Of a stretch of DNA of 64,000 nt, positions 50,291-60,913 are shown piece after piece; position 1 is the first letter of the stretch; the number at the start of each line of letters is the position of its first letter. The notes under the pieces were generated by a model. It had not been told where the DNA came from, ran no database searches, and saw nothing but the letters and a program-made list of their open reading frames with translations. Location of the stretch: the NCBI GenBank assembly GCA_963556695.1, contig CAUWAG010000018.1:1736001-1800000 (forward strand), in the 5' to 3' direction. This DNA comes from Anthostomella pinea (lineage: Eukaryota; Ascomycota; Sordariomycetes; Xylariales; Xylariaceae). Both the position numbers and the translations under genes were made by a program.

Positions 50291-53200
50291 ATGTCGCTTT
50301 TGCACCGACTGACGGTGAATCGCAGGTGGGACAGCGCTGACCCGGAGCGGGCGCCTCCTCCTTTGCCATTGAACCCGCAGTCGCCCAGCGTAGGCCCCTC
50401 ACGCGCCGGCACGTCGCTGGCCATCCAGTCGGCACATGCAGCTCTGACCGAGAAGGCGCGGGAGACGGCCCTCGTCCCAACCCTCACGAAACGAGCCACG
50501 ACCGACATATCCCCTGAGCGGGCTTTGGTGCAACGGCCCAGTCCACACAAGCGCATGCAGTCAATGCAGCCGGGAAGCGTGCGCGACCTGAGCCTCTTCC
50601 TCGAAGGCTCCCGAGACTCGGCAAACTCAACACCCCGAGCATCGCCCGAAAAGGAGAGGTATACCAGGCCATCGACGCCGAGTCGCGCCTGGGACCACGA
50701 CAGAGACAGAGACGCAAAGTCCACTGAGAAGGAGAACACCGCTCCCGGCACACCTACACCATTGTCTTCCAGCCTCGGCTCCTCTGTGCGACCTTCAATG
50801 CGGAGGCCACAGCACAGTATTCTAGGCGAGAACACGCCACCACAATCTGCTACAATGCTAGCTCTAAACAATATGCCTGCGTCGTCGGTGCCACGCGGGC
50901 CTGAAGCACCCCTAGCCAATGTCACCAACAACTCGACGGCCCTGAACTCATCAGCCCTGGTGAGGTCGCCTGCTGCTCAAGATCAACTGTCTGAGCAGTT
51001 GTTGACCCTGACAAATATTTGCGCTGCCGTACAAAAGGAGATGTCGCAACTCAGCCGGAGGAGTCGTGACAATGCGACTGACCTGATGAGTCTCAAAGAG
51101 GCTACACACGCCCGAGATGAAGACATCCGCAAAAGCCTGCGAGAGCTTGCTCTGGGCGTAGATGGCCCCAGACACCACCGCGATACTTACACAGGCGGTC
51201 TATACCTCGACAACAAAGCTTTCAATAGCTCGACCATCTCCAAGACTTCGGCTTCGAGGCCTTTCTCGCTACCACGAATACCATCGCCAACCAGCTTTGC
51301 TGCCTCAATTGATCGGGAGTCTTCCCTGAGCACCCCATCGTTGATAGGAGGGGACTCACCTGCTACGCTTGCCTTGCTGGAGAAGATCATCCGGGATATG
51401 GGAACCAAAGATGGACAAGAGCTGGTTATGGGCCGCCTGTCTGAACTGGCGGATAGGCTGTCCGGCATGGCTTCTGCTGTTAAGGTGGAGGAACTCATCG
51501 GTCATCTGAACGCAGCAAGAGAACAGCACGCGATGGTATCCGCGGCAGATGGTGGCTCCAACCGGCCCCGGAACTTCAGCTTCGATGACGACGACGAGCC
51601 CAGGATGAGGGAAGTGGACTACAGTCGGCGCAACGGTGCCATTTTGCTGCACGACCAAGACAGCCGTCTCTCTTCAGCCTCGCCGTTTCAAGCAAACGCC
51701 CTTGTCACCGAGGACATCATGAAGATCATCCGCTCCGTCAAAGACAGTGTATCTCAAGGGGGTGGAATGACCGCTGAGGTTAAGGCCCTTGTTCGTGAAT
51801 TGCGTGGTGAAGTCCTGGGTATGGGCAGGGAGATCGGCAGGAAACTTGACGAATCCAATGTGATGAAGGGTCACAGTAAGAGTGAGACGAAAAGCAGAGA
51901 GGATGTGGCGACAATCGTCGAAGAGGGCCTGGAGCAGATGAAGGTCTATATGTACCAACGTCTTCGCGATGCCAGACGCGAATCGACCGAATCGACAAAA
52001 TCCGCGGTCGACTACCAGGACGTGTACAACGCCGTGAAAGCAGCTCTCACGGATGCGGAAGCCAACAAGAGCGAAGAGCCCCAGATCAGCCGCGACGATG
52101 TCCTCCTGGCGATCAAGGAGGCCTGGGAGAACTACAAACCCGACATCCAGGTAGAGCAGCTTGGCCTGGAGCGTGACGAGGTCCTTGCGTGTCTCAAGGA
52201 AGGTTTGCAGGAATACGCACCTCCCCAGGATGCTCCCCAGGGTGCAACACGGGAAGAGGTCTTCGTGGCGGTCGTCGAGGGCCTGAAGCATTTCACCCCT
52301 CCCAAGGTCGATACCCCGGCCACTCTGTCCCGAGACGAAATCCTCGAGGCCGTTCGTGAGTGTCTCGAAGAGTTCGAGTTTCCTCTTGCTCCGTCTGCTA
52401 TGGGCAATGACCTCACACGCGATGACATGTTGGATGCCGTCAAAGAGGGGCTTAACACATTCGAATTCCCTAGCCAGGATGCTCCTCTGGTTCCCACGCG
52501 CGATGACATGTTGGACGCCGTCAGAGAGGGGCTTAACACATTCGAATTCCCCAGCAATGATGCTGCCCTGATTCCCTCCGGCGGTGACAACTCCGAGCTC
52601 GTCGAAAGACTTCACGACATCATGCAGTACATGCAGGACGAGTTCAAGGCTGTCTCCGAGGAAGCCAAGCAGAACGTTGCCGCCAACGGAAGAGACACCG
52701 AACAAGTCCTAGACGCGACCAAAGATGGCTTCGAAACCCTACGGGTCCACATGGAGGGATACGTTGAAAGGGTTTCCGGCGCATCGGGCCAGGAAGAGGT
52801 CATGGCCAACATCATCAACAGTCTGGACAACTTCCGCGATGAGGTCTCTGAACTCGTCGCAAAGGCCGCGGATGGGTCCAAGGATGTGTTGAAGGAAGAG
52901 ATCGAGACACTCAGGGAAACTATGAACTCCTCATTGGTTCCCCACGTGCCACCAGCCGTTGATCACAAGGAAGCCCTGGAGGCCATCCGTGATGGTCTTG
53001 AGCGTGTACGGAGTGAACTCCTTCGCCCGCATGCAGGAATTACCGACATCTTGGATGCTCTCCACGACGGCTTCATTGAAGTGCAGCACAGCATCGAACG
53101 GATGAACAACAAGCCCGTCGATCTAACAGCTAACGACGAGATCCTCGACGCCCTCAAGTCTGGCCTGGATGGTGTCCGCACTGATATCGACTCGCTTCGA

Positions 53201-56200
53201 GAAACCAACCAGAACGACCGGGCGGTTGCGGCAGTCACTGAGACTCCTACAGATGCCTTGATCCCTACCGATCTCGTCAAACAAGATGACATCAGAAATC
53301 TCGAAGTGATGATGACTCAGCTGAGAATTAAGATGGAAGCCATGGAGGCCGCCCAGCCTGCACCAGCGCCAGAGGGGAACCTGTCCAAGGACGACTTGGT
53401 TGAGATGGAAGAGATGCTTCGCAAGGGTGTGTCTAAAGACGACTTGAACGACATGGAAGAGATGCTTCGCAAGGGGGTGTCTAAAGACGACCTGAATGGC
53501 ATGGAAGAACTGCTTCGATACATGCAACAAACAATGGCAGCCATGTCGGCGAGTAAAGATCCTGAAGCGCCCATCGATCCCGACGCTGCTGCGACCAAGG
53601 AGGACATCATAGCCATCGAGACAATTCTCCGCAACACGAAGGGCCGTCTAGATGATCTCATGGATGGCGAACAAGCAGTACGGAAAGATCACGTCGATGC
53701 TGTCGAAGCTCTTGTGCTTGAGACCAAGGACTCACTGGGGTCTCTTGCAGGTCAACTTGAGACGATGACTCGCAAAGATGATCTCCTCGCAATCGAGTCA
53801 CTGGTTACCCAGGCCACCCTGGCACTTGACGAGATGAAAGAACGTGCTGAGAAATCACTAGAAGACCCCGAAAAGGTTACCAAGACTGATGTCGATGCAC
53901 TCGAGGCTTTGGTGTTGGATGTCAAGACTGTCGTCGAGCAGATGGTAAAGTCTGACATCGCTGCTCTTCCTTCGAAAGAGGACATCAAGAACCTGGAAGA
54001 TCTCGTCAAGGAGATCAAAGACTACAACACGGCACAGACCGAATCGAATTCGCAAGCCTTGGAACTACGGAATGCTGAGAACGCCACCGTCAGTGAGCGA
54101 GTAGCCGAAGTCAAGACTTTCTTGGAGGAGTTTCAGGACATGGTCAAGGAGAGGCTCGAAGCTGGTGGCACTAACGTTGAAACCCTTGGAACGCTCCTCA
54201 CCAGCGTCAGTGAGACTATTGGTAACAATGCCACTGTTGGTGACGACTTGAAGGAGATGCTCGAGACGATGAAAGTGGAGTTTGAAGAGTCCAGGGCTGG
54301 AGTGGTGGGTGCGAAGCTCGACACTGATGAGAAGTTCAAAGAGACGACAGACTCTCTCGGCGCCAAGATCGATGAGAAGATTGGTGAGCTGATTACGAAA
54401 TATGACGAATTTGCACTTGTTATGGATGATCGAACCAAAGCGGAAGAGGAAAAGGACCTTGCGAGGGAAGCTGCCATGGGCGACACAAAAGCCGTCGCAG
54501 AAGAGTTGAAGGTCCTAGTTGATACTCTCGGCTCGAGTGTCACCGACTCCCTCGAGAAGATGGAGGAAGCCTCCAAGACTGTCTTCGAGAAGGTCGAAGT
54601 GCTGTACAGCAAAGCCGAAGACAACCACTCAGATGACAGGAACGAGCACCAGGTGACTCGTGACCAAGTCAAAGACGCCATCACAAAGGTCGAGGGTCTC
54701 CAAGGGCATGTGTCTGAATACCAGCCGCAAATCCTTGAGTCAGTCAAAGATGTGCTGTTGATCGTTGGACAACACTATGAGCACTCAAAAAGCTCTGCGT
54801 CCGAACTTCAACAGAGGATCGAAGATTCCAAACCACCTGAGAAGGAAGAGCCCCCACTGTTGCCGCCACCCGAGCCGTATGACGACACCGAAGTGCACGC
54901 AAAACTCGACAAGATTGATAGCGAGGTTCACACGAAGCTAGACAAGCTGGTCGATCATACCCACGCTGCCGGAAAGGCCTACTCTCAACTCGACACCCTG
55001 GACAAGGTCCATCAACAGGTCGTACAAACTGCCGCCGACATATCCGAATTCCTGTCTTCCCAGAAGCAGCGCGTTGAGGATGATCACGAAGACCGCGAGA
55101 AGACACTCCAGGAGACTACTATCGCGCTGGAGCGTCAAAAGGCCGAGCAAGAACATGTCGAAGCCAACGTGGCCTATCTCCGAGACGAGGAGGCTCAGCT
55201 CAGGGAATCAGTCCTTGCTCTCCGAACCGAACAAGAGTTCTTGGCTCGCCAGAAGACGAGACTCACTGCCGATCTCTCGTCGTTAGAGACTGCCCTGCAT
55301 CTACGCCGAGAAGAACTCCATGCTATGGACACTCGGGCCGAGGGCTTGGAGCGCAGGATCCTCGAGGGCGTGCTGGACCACTCCCGGGCTCTTTTGATGA
55401 CTAAATCTAGTGCTAAGGGCCGAGATGCGATGAGTCGCAAACGCGTTCCTGGTGCTAGAACCAGCCTCGGACCCGTTGAAGCCCCCAATGCCGTTGTTAG
55501 GCAGACCTCGAAGCCCCGATCCGCTGTCAACCTCGCAGTCAATGGTAATCGAGCCAGTCTGATTCCGCCCAATCCCGCCGGCGCCAGCCGAAGGATCCTC
55601 AGTCTGAGCCAGATCACGAACAATATGCCAACAGGCGGGCTCAAGCGGAGTCAGAGCGTTCGTACGGCTGCCGCACTCCGGAAGAGCAGTTGGGCCCCGG
55701 GCAGAGTCGGTGCTGGTAAAGGGTACGGCGACCTCGACAAGGAGAACGTCGACCTGGTTAGGGAAAGCGACGAAGAAGTTCGTGATACACCCGAGCCCGA
55801 AGCTGAGACGCCTACACCGATGGAGCACGATGATGTGCCGACGCCTGGGGACGAGACGCCCACACAACTCGAGACACCCACACCCCTCGACGAAGGTGAC
55901 AACGCCACGGAACTCACAGCCGGCGGCACTGACGACTTAGAGAAGGAGGAAGAGGAAGAAGAGGAATACGCTGCCGAAGAAAGCGACGCCGGCACCCTGC
56001 GGCGGTCCAGCCTCGGCACCACGGTCATCACCAGCACCGAGACCGAGGGCGGCTACACGGACTACACGGGTGCCGACGAGGACGACGACGCCCAGAGCGA
56101 GTGGACCGAGAGCCACTTCGGCCCCGCCAGCTCGGGGTCGGGCTCGGGCTCGCGCGGGGATGATCATAGCATGATCTCCGAGAGCCTGGCTGATACGGAT

Positions 56201-56242
56201 AGTATCGCTGGTGAGGGCGAGGTCGTTGTGTATGCCGCCTAG
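50291..56242 (+). CDS. Large repetitive coiled-coil protein, 1983 residues
   Basis: A single intronless frame starts MSLLHRLTVNRRWDSADPER. Residues 1-230 are Ser/Pro-rich, disordered and basic. From about 237 the sequence is largely helical. It contains at least six tandem units of about 27 residues (599-763; consensus TRDDMLDAVKEGLNTFEFP), then three units of about 15 residues (1031-1077; SKDDLNDMEEMLRKGV), then looser units of the same KxDLxxIE type. A charged coiled coil follows (about 1570-1700), then a basic Ser/Arg region and a very acidic C-terminus. KEN motifs occur at 147-149 and 1817-1819. I do not recognise a defined family; similar fungal proteins tend to be labelled chromosome-segregation-ATPase-like only because of the coils. 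No ATPase motif is visible. Function unknown; a cytoskeletal or scaffold role is a guess. Confidence 0.9.
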   Translation: MSLLHRLTVNRRWDSADPERAPPPLPLNPQSPSVGPSRAGTSLAIQSAHAALTEKARETALVPTLTKRATTDISPERALVQRPSPHKRMQSMQPGSVRDLSLFLEGSRDSANSTPRASPEKERYTRPSTPSRAWDHDRDRDAKSTEKENTAPGTPTPLSSSLGSSVRPSMRRPQHSILGENTPPQSATMLALNNMPASSVPRGPEAPLANVTNNSTALNSSALVRSPAAQDQLSEQLLTLTNICAAVQKEMSQLSRRSRDNATDLMSLKEATHARDEDIRKSLRELALGVDGPRHHRDTYTGGLYLDNKAFNSSTISKTSASRPFSLPRIPSPTSFAASIDRESSLSTPSLIGGDSPATLALLEKIIRDMGTKDGQELVMGRLSELADRLSGMASAVKVEELIGHLNAAREQHAMVSAADGGSNRPRNFSFDDDDEPRMREVDYSRRNGAILLHDQDSRLSSASPFQANALVTEDIMKIIRSVKDSVSQGGGMTAEVKALVRELRGEVLGMGREIGRKLDESNVMKGHSKSETKSREDVATIVEEGLEQMKVYMYQRLRDARRESTESTKSAVDYQDVYNAVKAALTDAEANKSEEPQISRDDVLLAIKEAWENYKPDIQVEQLGLERDEVLACLKEGLQEYAPPQDAPQGATREEVFVAVVEGLKHFTPPKVDTPATLSRDEILEAVRECLEEFEFPLAPSAMGNDLTRDDMLDAVKEGLNTFEFPSQDAPLVPTRDDMLDAVREGLNTFEFPSNDAALIPSGGDNSELVERLHDIMQYMQDEFKAVSEEAKQNVAANGRDTEQVLDATKDGFETLRVHMEGYVERVSGASGQEEVMANIINSLDNFRDEVSELVAKAADGSKDVLKEEIETLRETMNSSLVPHVPPAVDHKEALEAIRDGLERVRSELLRPHAGITDILDALHDGFIEVQHSIERMNNKPVDLTANDEILDALKSGLDGVRTDIDSLRETNQNDRAVAAVTETPTDALIPTDLVKQDDIRNLEVMMTQLRIKMEAMEAAQPAPAPEGNLSKDDLVEMEEMLRKGVSKDDLNDMEEMLRKGVSKDDLNGMEELLRYMQQTMAAMSASKDPEAPIDPDAAATKEDIIAIETILRNTKGRLDDLMDGEQAVRKDHVDAVEALVLETKDSLGSLAGQLETMTRKDDLLAIESLVTQATLALDEMKERAEKSLEDPEKVTKTDVDALEALVLDVKTVVEQMVKSDIAALPSKEDIKNLEDLVKEIKDYNTAQTESNSQALELRNAENATVSERVAEVKTFLEEFQDMVKERLEAGGTNVETLGTLLTSVSETIGNNATVGDDLKEMLETMKVEFEESRAGVVGAKLDTDEKFKETTDSLGAKIDEKIGELITKYDEFALVMDDRTKAEEEKDLAREAAMGDTKAVAEELKVLVDTLGSSVTDSLEKMEEASKTVFEKVEVLYSKAEDNHSDDRNEHQVTRDQVKDAITKVEGLQGHVSEYQPQILESVKDVLLIVGQHYEHSKSSASELQQRIEDSKPPEKEEPPLLPPPEPYDDTEVHAKLDKIDSEVHTKLDKLVDHTHAAGKAYSQLDTLDKVHQQVVQTAADISEFLSSQKQRVEDDHEDREKTLQETTIALERQKAEQEHVEANVAYLRDEEAQLRESVLALRTEQEFLARQKTRLTADLSSLETALHLRREELHAMDTRAEGLERRILEGVLDHSRALLMTKSSAKGRDAMSRKRVPGARTSLGPVEAPNAVVRQTSKPRSAVNLAVNGNRASLIPPNPAGASRRILSLSQITNNMPTGGLKRSQSVRTAAALRKSSWAPGRVGAGKGYGDLDKENVDLVRESDEEVRDTPEPEAETPTPMEHDDVPTPGDETPTQLETPTPLDEGDNATELTAGGTDDLEKEEEEEEEYAAEESDAGTLRRSSLGTTVITSTETEGGYTDYTGADEDDDAQSEWTESHFGPASSGSGSGSRGDDHSMISESLADTDSIAGEGEVVVYAA
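52088..52578 (+). repeat. 27-residue tandem repeats in the coiled-coil gene
   Basis: Six consecutive units of the form R-[DE]-[DE]-[VMI]-[LF]-x-A-[VI]-[KR]-E-G-L-x-x-[FY], separated by Pro-rich linkers. The last two units (about 52420-52570) are nearly identical in DNA, which points to a recent duplication. A more diverged unit precedes the array (DYQDVYNAVKAAL), and others follow after residue 895. Confidence 0.85.
53385..53522 (+). repeat. 15-residue tandem repeats in the coiled-coil gene
   Basis: Three in-frame copies of SKDDLxxMEEMLRKGV-like units, two of them almost identical at the DNA level. Confidence 0.85.
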
Positions 56243-56250
56243 GCCTAGGG

Positions 56251-56342
56251 ATGTGCGGGTGTGCGGGGTGTGCGTGGTGTGTGGTGTGTGGTGTGTGTTG
56301 GTGTGTGTGTGGTGTGTGTGTGGTGTGTGGTGTTGTGTTGGT
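56251..56342. repeat. TG/GTGTG-rich simple sequence
   Basis: About 90 bases composed almost only of G and T on the plus strand (GTGTGTGGTGTG-type units), starting 10 bases after the stop codon of the coiled-coil gene. Confidence 0.85.
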
Positions 56343-56447
56343 CGATAGATATCCGATGGTCGTGTTGGTTGATTCCTGGGATACATACCCTAGTTGTTGC
56401 GAGCCTACATGCTTTCGATACATTGTTTCCCCAGTACTAGGCCTGAC

Positions 56448-56452
<5 letters not shown>

Positions 56453-56478
<26 letters not shown>

Positions 56479-56486
56479 ATGGATGG
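56453..56486. repeat. GGAT tetranucleotide microsatellite
   Basis: Eight and a half perfect GGAT units. Confidence 0.95.
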
Positions 56487-56940
56487 AGCAGCTGGGATTG
56501 ACGAGTGAGGTGTTTTCTCTGTTATTTGAACTTGTCAGACTGAATTCCCCCCCTACTTTTCTGTTTTTACTCTCACTACATACATACTTGTCGAGGCAGA
56601 TACATGTAGGGTGCATGCGTGGTGATGGATGGCTGGCTGGATGGGGAGGGAGTAGCTGGCCGGCCTTGTTTCATAGTTTTCAGTATTCAATGATGATGAT
56701 GAGAATGAGAATGCCAATTCCAATGTTATACATATATATTTGGTTACAGACTTGCTTTCCTGCCCGTGAATGAAGTATGCATGCATCGTACAGTCGAGAT
56801 GAGGTTTTCTTCCATCAAACCAGAGCCAGAGCCGTTTGTGGTCATGACTTAATTGCCTGGTTAAGTACGCATCCTCACTCACTCCTCGCTTTCAATCGTA
56901 CAATCTGCCTTGTCATATAGTCAGTCTTACGCAATCACAA

Positions 56941-58662
56941 TCACAACCGCCGATGTTTCAACCCGATCTTCTCCCGGCCACCCATCCACGGCCGCAAGAC
57001 CTCCGGTATCGTGACAGCCATCTCGTTCTCGTCCCACCCATTTTCGAGGACCGCAGCCAGCACGCGCGGCACCGCCAGCGCCGTCCCGTTGACCGTCCAG
57101 GGGTAGACCATCTTGCCGCCCACGGTCCGCAGTCTCGTCGCCAGCCGGCGGGTCTGGTAATCGGTACAAATACTCGCGCTCGTGACTTCGCCCCAGCCTC
57201 CGTCCTCATCAACCTCCCCTTCCCCCTCCTTTTTGGTTGTGGCCCGCCGCCGACGGCTGGGGAAGAAAGCCTCGATATCAATCTTGCGCACAGCCGAAGC
57301 GCCCAGGTCGGCCGACGGCATCTCCAGCACGCGGCAGTGCAGACCCAGCCCCTGCAAGATCTCGGTCTGCAGGTCGACCATCTCGTCAAAGACGTCTAGC
57401 GTCTCGTCCATGGACGGCGGCGTCCACGCGAACATCTCCACCTTGGTGAACTCGTGCACGCGGTACAGGCCCTTGGTGTCGACGCCGCGCGCGCCGGCCT
57501 CGGCGCGGTAGCACCGCGAGGCGGCCACCGTCTTCAGGGGCATGGCGTTTCTCGTATCGTTATCTTCCAAAAGCACGCAGTCAGCCTTCAGCCCCGCGAG
57601 CGGGATCTCAGCCGTGGCCGCGAGGCTGAGCTCCGGCCGGCCGCGCGCGGCGTCCGAGGCCGACTGCGCCAGGGTATAAACCTGCTGCTCGCCGTGCTGG
57701 TCGCGCGGCTGGAACCCGCACGCGCCGGCAATGTGGCTGTACACGATGCTCGGGGGCGCGACCTGGCGCCAGCCGGGCGAGCGCGTCACGCCGGCCAGCG
57801 CGTACGCGATCAGCGCCTGCTCGAGCGCCGCGCCCTCGTCTACTAGGTAGTACCACCCCCAGCCGGAGCTCGTGGCCGCTCCCGCGAAGTCGAGGATGCC
57901 GAGCTCGGACCCGATGTGCACGTGTGAGCGCCACACGCGGTCCGAGGCCGAGGGGGCGGGTTCCGGGTGCTCGTTGATGTAGCTTAGGACGCGCGGGACG
58001 GCGCCGCGAGGGGTGGTGGCGGAGGTCAGGTTCGGGATTGCGAGCGCGAGGGCGGACATCTCGGATGTGAGGCGCGCCTCGTCTTCTTCGATGGCGGAGA
58101 GCTGCGTCTTGAGCTGGCGCGCTTCCTCGAGGAGTTCGGGCTTCGTCATGGTTCTGATGTCTTTCACATCTGGGGTTGTAGTAGCTGTAGCCGTATTATT
58201 ACTATCGTCGGGTTTCGTCTCGTCCTCGTGCTGGAGGGTGGCCGGGTTCGCGATCTGGCGGCGCAGGGCGTTGCTGCGCTCGCGCAGGCTGCGGCCGTCG
58301 TGCTGGCGGGCCTGCCATTGCGCGAACAGGGCGTTGATGTGCGCCGGGTACGTCGACTGCGTCTTGTAGTTGCGCTCGAGGCAGTTCTGCTCGTGAAGCG
58401 CGGCGTTCTGGCGGATGTGCTTGATGTCAATGTTGGGCCGGGGTGCCGTTGTCGGCCGCTGTTGTTGTTGCTGTGCTGGAGGGGAGTTCGAAGGAGAGGA
58501 GGCTTCGGTGTTGGAGTGAGAGCTCGAGCTCGAGCGGTTAGAGCTCCATCTTGTCGGACGGGAGGAGGAGAGGCGTGCTGGTGGGTTCCGGAGGCATGGT
58601 ACTGATCTAGGCCGGACGAGGCGGCATTGCAGGCATACAAACGGCGTCCGTGGAGCCCTCAT
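56941..58662 (-). CDS. Seryl-tRNA synthetase, probably mitochondrial
   Basis: A single exon of 573 residues from ATG 58662. The first about 70 residues are Arg/Ser-rich without acids (MRAPRTPFVCLQCRLVRPRS), a plausible mitochondrial presequence. A coiled-coil tRNA-binding arm (about 80-230) follows. The class II catalytic core shows LSLAATAEIPLAGL, motif 2 around CYRAEAGARGVDTKGLYRVH, and motif 3 in NGTALAVPRVLAAVLEN. The enzyme charges tRNA-Ser. A Lys/Glu/Asp-rich insert (KKEGEGEVDEDGG) near residue 490 is unusual. An in-frame ATG 153 bases upstream was rejected because the added residues contain Cys clusters unlike a presequence. Confidence 0.92.
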   Translation of the reverse strand: MRAPRTPFVCLQCRLVRPRSVPCLRNPPARLSSSRPTRWSSNRSSSSSHSNTEASSPSNSPPAQQQQQRPTTAPRPNIDIKHIRQNAALHEQNCLERNYKTQSTYPAHINALFAQWQARQHDGRSLRERSNALRRQIANPATLQHEDETKPDDSNNTATATTTPDVKDIRTMTKPELLEEARQLKTQLSAIEEDEARLTSEMSALALAIPNLTSATTPRGAVPRVLSYINEHPEPAPSASDRVWRSHVHIGSELGILDFAGAATSSGWGWYYLVDEGAALEQALIAYALAGVTRSPGWRQVAPPSIVYSHIAGACGFQPRDQHGEQQVYTLAQSASDAARGRPELSLAATAEIPLAGLKADCVLLEDNDTRNAMPLKTVAASRCYRAEAGARGVDTKGLYRVHEFTKVEMFAWTPPSMDETLDVFDEMVDLQTEILQGLGLHCRVLEMPSADLGASAVRKIDIEAFFPSRRRRATTKKEGEGEVDEDGGWGEVTSASICTDYQTRRLATRLRTVGGKMVYPWTVNGTALAVPRVLAAVLENGWDENEMAVTIPEVLRPWMGGREKIGLKHRRL

Positions 58663-59112
58663 CGTCGGAAGGTGTGGGATTGGGGTTGCTGAGCAGTCAT
58701 AGACGAGGCTGCAATGGCACGATGGAAGTGAGAGCAGGCCAACTTTTCTCAGGTAGGGACTTGTCAAGCTTCCCCCGCATTTTACAGGGGCAGCTTCGTA
58801 GTGCACATTTGACATTCAGCCTCATCGACGGCGCTTATGATGATCACAACAGGACTATGCGATAGCCTTGGAGGTGTTACCAAATTACCATCAAACTCAG
58901 TTGGTTCTGTTGGCAGGTCTCATACAGGCAGCGGGAAGCAGGCATCCATGGCATTGTTGATGATTGGTATCAAGTTCATTCTGCTTCGTCACACCTCTTT
59001 AGAAGCGGAAGCCATATTTGGAAGGGTATCACAGGTATCTACCAGCTGAGTAATTCCAGCCAGCAGTCTCGTAATGGCAAACAGCAATGTCATCGACATC
59101 TTGTCTTTCTCT
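58663..59112. other. Spacer between two minus-strand genes
   Basis: 450 bases: promoter of the seryl-tRNA synthetase gene and 3' end of the actin-related gene. Nothing else seen. Confidence 0.5.
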
Positions 59113-60913
59113 TCAGACTGATCCCCACACACCCAATGTCCAATTGTTCGTCTGGGAGGACGCCTGGCCTCTCATCAGACCACTAGGCCCCATACTCTGT
59201 CTCTGCGCCGACTTGACATCCACCTCGCTGGGCCGAGAAGCCCCTAGCACGCCATGTTGTAGCCACAGCTCGCGGTCCACCGTCGCCAGTGCCGGCACCT
59301 TAAGCTGCGTCGTCATACTCGCTCCGCACCAGGCACCGAGTGAATCGATTGCTCGCAACGTTCCTTGAGCCGGAGGCTTGTAGTTGCTCTCCTTTCTGAT
59401 TAGCTTCTCTACCAGATCAGGTTCTTGAGGCAGATGCGCTGCGCGGACTGGGGCGGTATTTGCTTCCGCTTCGCTTCCGTCTGAGGCTTGTTGTACAATC
59501 ACGGGCATAGGCCCATCGCCAGCTTGTCGGCCGCCGTTGCGCTTTAGCTTCGGGTTTGCCTTGTACTGCTCGACTCCCTTTCCTCGCACAGGGTCCCAGC
59601 CCCGTTCCTGGGCGAGCAGCAAGACCTCGTCGAAGATGCGACCTCGGAGTCCAATGATGTTGGAGCAGCCTCCGGTGAAAATGATGCGGGACATGCAAAT
59701 AGCCCGTACATCTAGCGGCAGCTGTAGGAGAGCTCGGTACACTAGCAGGTGCACGGGAAGCTCGTGGTCGTCAAAGCACGATGGTGAAAGCCGGGTCTCG
59801 AAGAAGATCGCTTCACAGGGCTCGGCTAGTTCTGAAAAGGGGATTTTCAATGTTTTTGGTGGCTTGCATGATTTCAGTGGTATGGCCATGGGCGTCTGGT
59901 CCTCCGCCGGAGGTGTCGTCTCAATCTCTTCGTGCTCGTGAACGGTCGCAAGGCCCTCAGTGGTCTCTGGGTCAGGTTCCTTCGCGGCTCTCTTACACCA
60001 GAGCATACGGCTGGCGACCTCTTCGCATTCCTCGAAGCTCACAGCATCCTTTTCGCTCCTGTTCTCCGTACGTTCTGTTCGTGCCGTAGCTGGGCGACCC
60101 TGTATACCTTGCGACAAGAAGTCGTACGTCTCCTCCACCAGTAGCTTTCCCGCTCTTATCGTCCTCCAGCTTTGTACCTCTCTGTATTCGTAGACGGCCG
60201 TGACTGTGGTCTCGTGCCAGCCCATGTCGATTATGAGGGCGGATCGCGTGCCCGCCGCCATCGTGGCCATGACGGGCGACGAGAGGAGCGACACGGTAGG
60301 AGCTTGGAACTGGTTGAAGATGGTGTCGAGGACGGTAGAGAGCAAGGGCAAAGGCATGGTCGGCGGCAGCACCAATGTGAACTTTTTCGGTCTGGAATCA
60401 ATGAGCAGGTACCTATGAACATCGACGTCAGTTGGGCAAGGCAGGAAGCAGAGCTTCTGCTGGGGGGAATGCGCACTTGTAAAAGGCATCCCTCAACTCC
60501 CGCTCCAGCTTGTCCGCGACCAAGCCAAGATCCTGCCCGCGAACATCCAGCTGCCACAGCTCATGGTCGGCTCCACAGGGCTTCCCCGCCGCGCGCTTCC
60601 TCCAGTCCTGCTCGAACCCGGCCTCCCAAGCCCTGAAGTCGCCCGCGCGCCGCTGCTGCTCTGGACTGAACGACACGGTCCTCTTAGGAGCCGACTCCCC
60701 AGCAAAGCCAATGCGCATCCGGCGGGAACCCAGCTCTATGATGACTACGTCGTCGTCGGCACGCGAGCTCGAGGGCGATCCGAGCGCGGACGAAAGGGGT
60801 CGCGTGGGCGTGTGAGGGCTGCCCGGTGTCCCCTGGCTCGCTGCATGGCCTCCGGTGCCACGCAGGCTCGAGAGGGCGCGGTGTGGAAGGCTTGCGCCTG
60901 TGCTCGATGCCAT
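59113..60913 (-). CDS. ro-7: Actin-related protein of dynactin (Arp10/Arp11, RO-7 type)
   Basis: Exons 60913-60477 and 60412-59113 (64-nt intron) encode 578 residues. Actin-fold landmarks are present: phosphate-1 region VVIIELGSRRMRIGFAGES, phosphate-2 region ALIIDMGWHETTVTAVYEY, and the adenosine motif IIFTGGCSNIIGLRGR. The overall sequence is very divergent and carries long inserts (N-terminal Ser/Pro-rich 50 residues, an acidic insert near 320-350, and a Lys/Arg/Gly-rich insert near 440-480). This matches the Neurospora RO-7/Arp11 lineage, a pointed-end component of dynactin needed for dynein-driven nuclear movement. Assignment to Arp11 rather than another Arp rests on these features, not on an alignment. 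Confidence 0.78.

Larger units (their letters stand above)
56243..56940. other. Intergenic region between convergent genes, simple-sequence rich
   Basis: This holds the 3' ends of the coiled-coil gene and the seryl-tRNA synthetase gene. It contains a TG-rich tract and a GGAT microsatellite (listed separately) and no supported gene. Confidence 0.55.

Noticed and set aside
51674..52705. 343-codon antisense open frame inside the coiled-coil gene
   Set aside because: It mirrors the biased codon use and repeats of the sense gene, and its translation has no family resemblance.
56453..56486. Regular short repeats as a possible CRISPR array
   Set aside because: It is a perfect 4-base microsatellite without spacers, in a eukaryotic genome.
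58663..58815. 51-residue N-terminal extension of seryl-tRNA synthetase
   Set aside because: Cys- and Pro-rich residues unlike a targeting peptide; the Arg/Ser-rich start at 58662 fits better.
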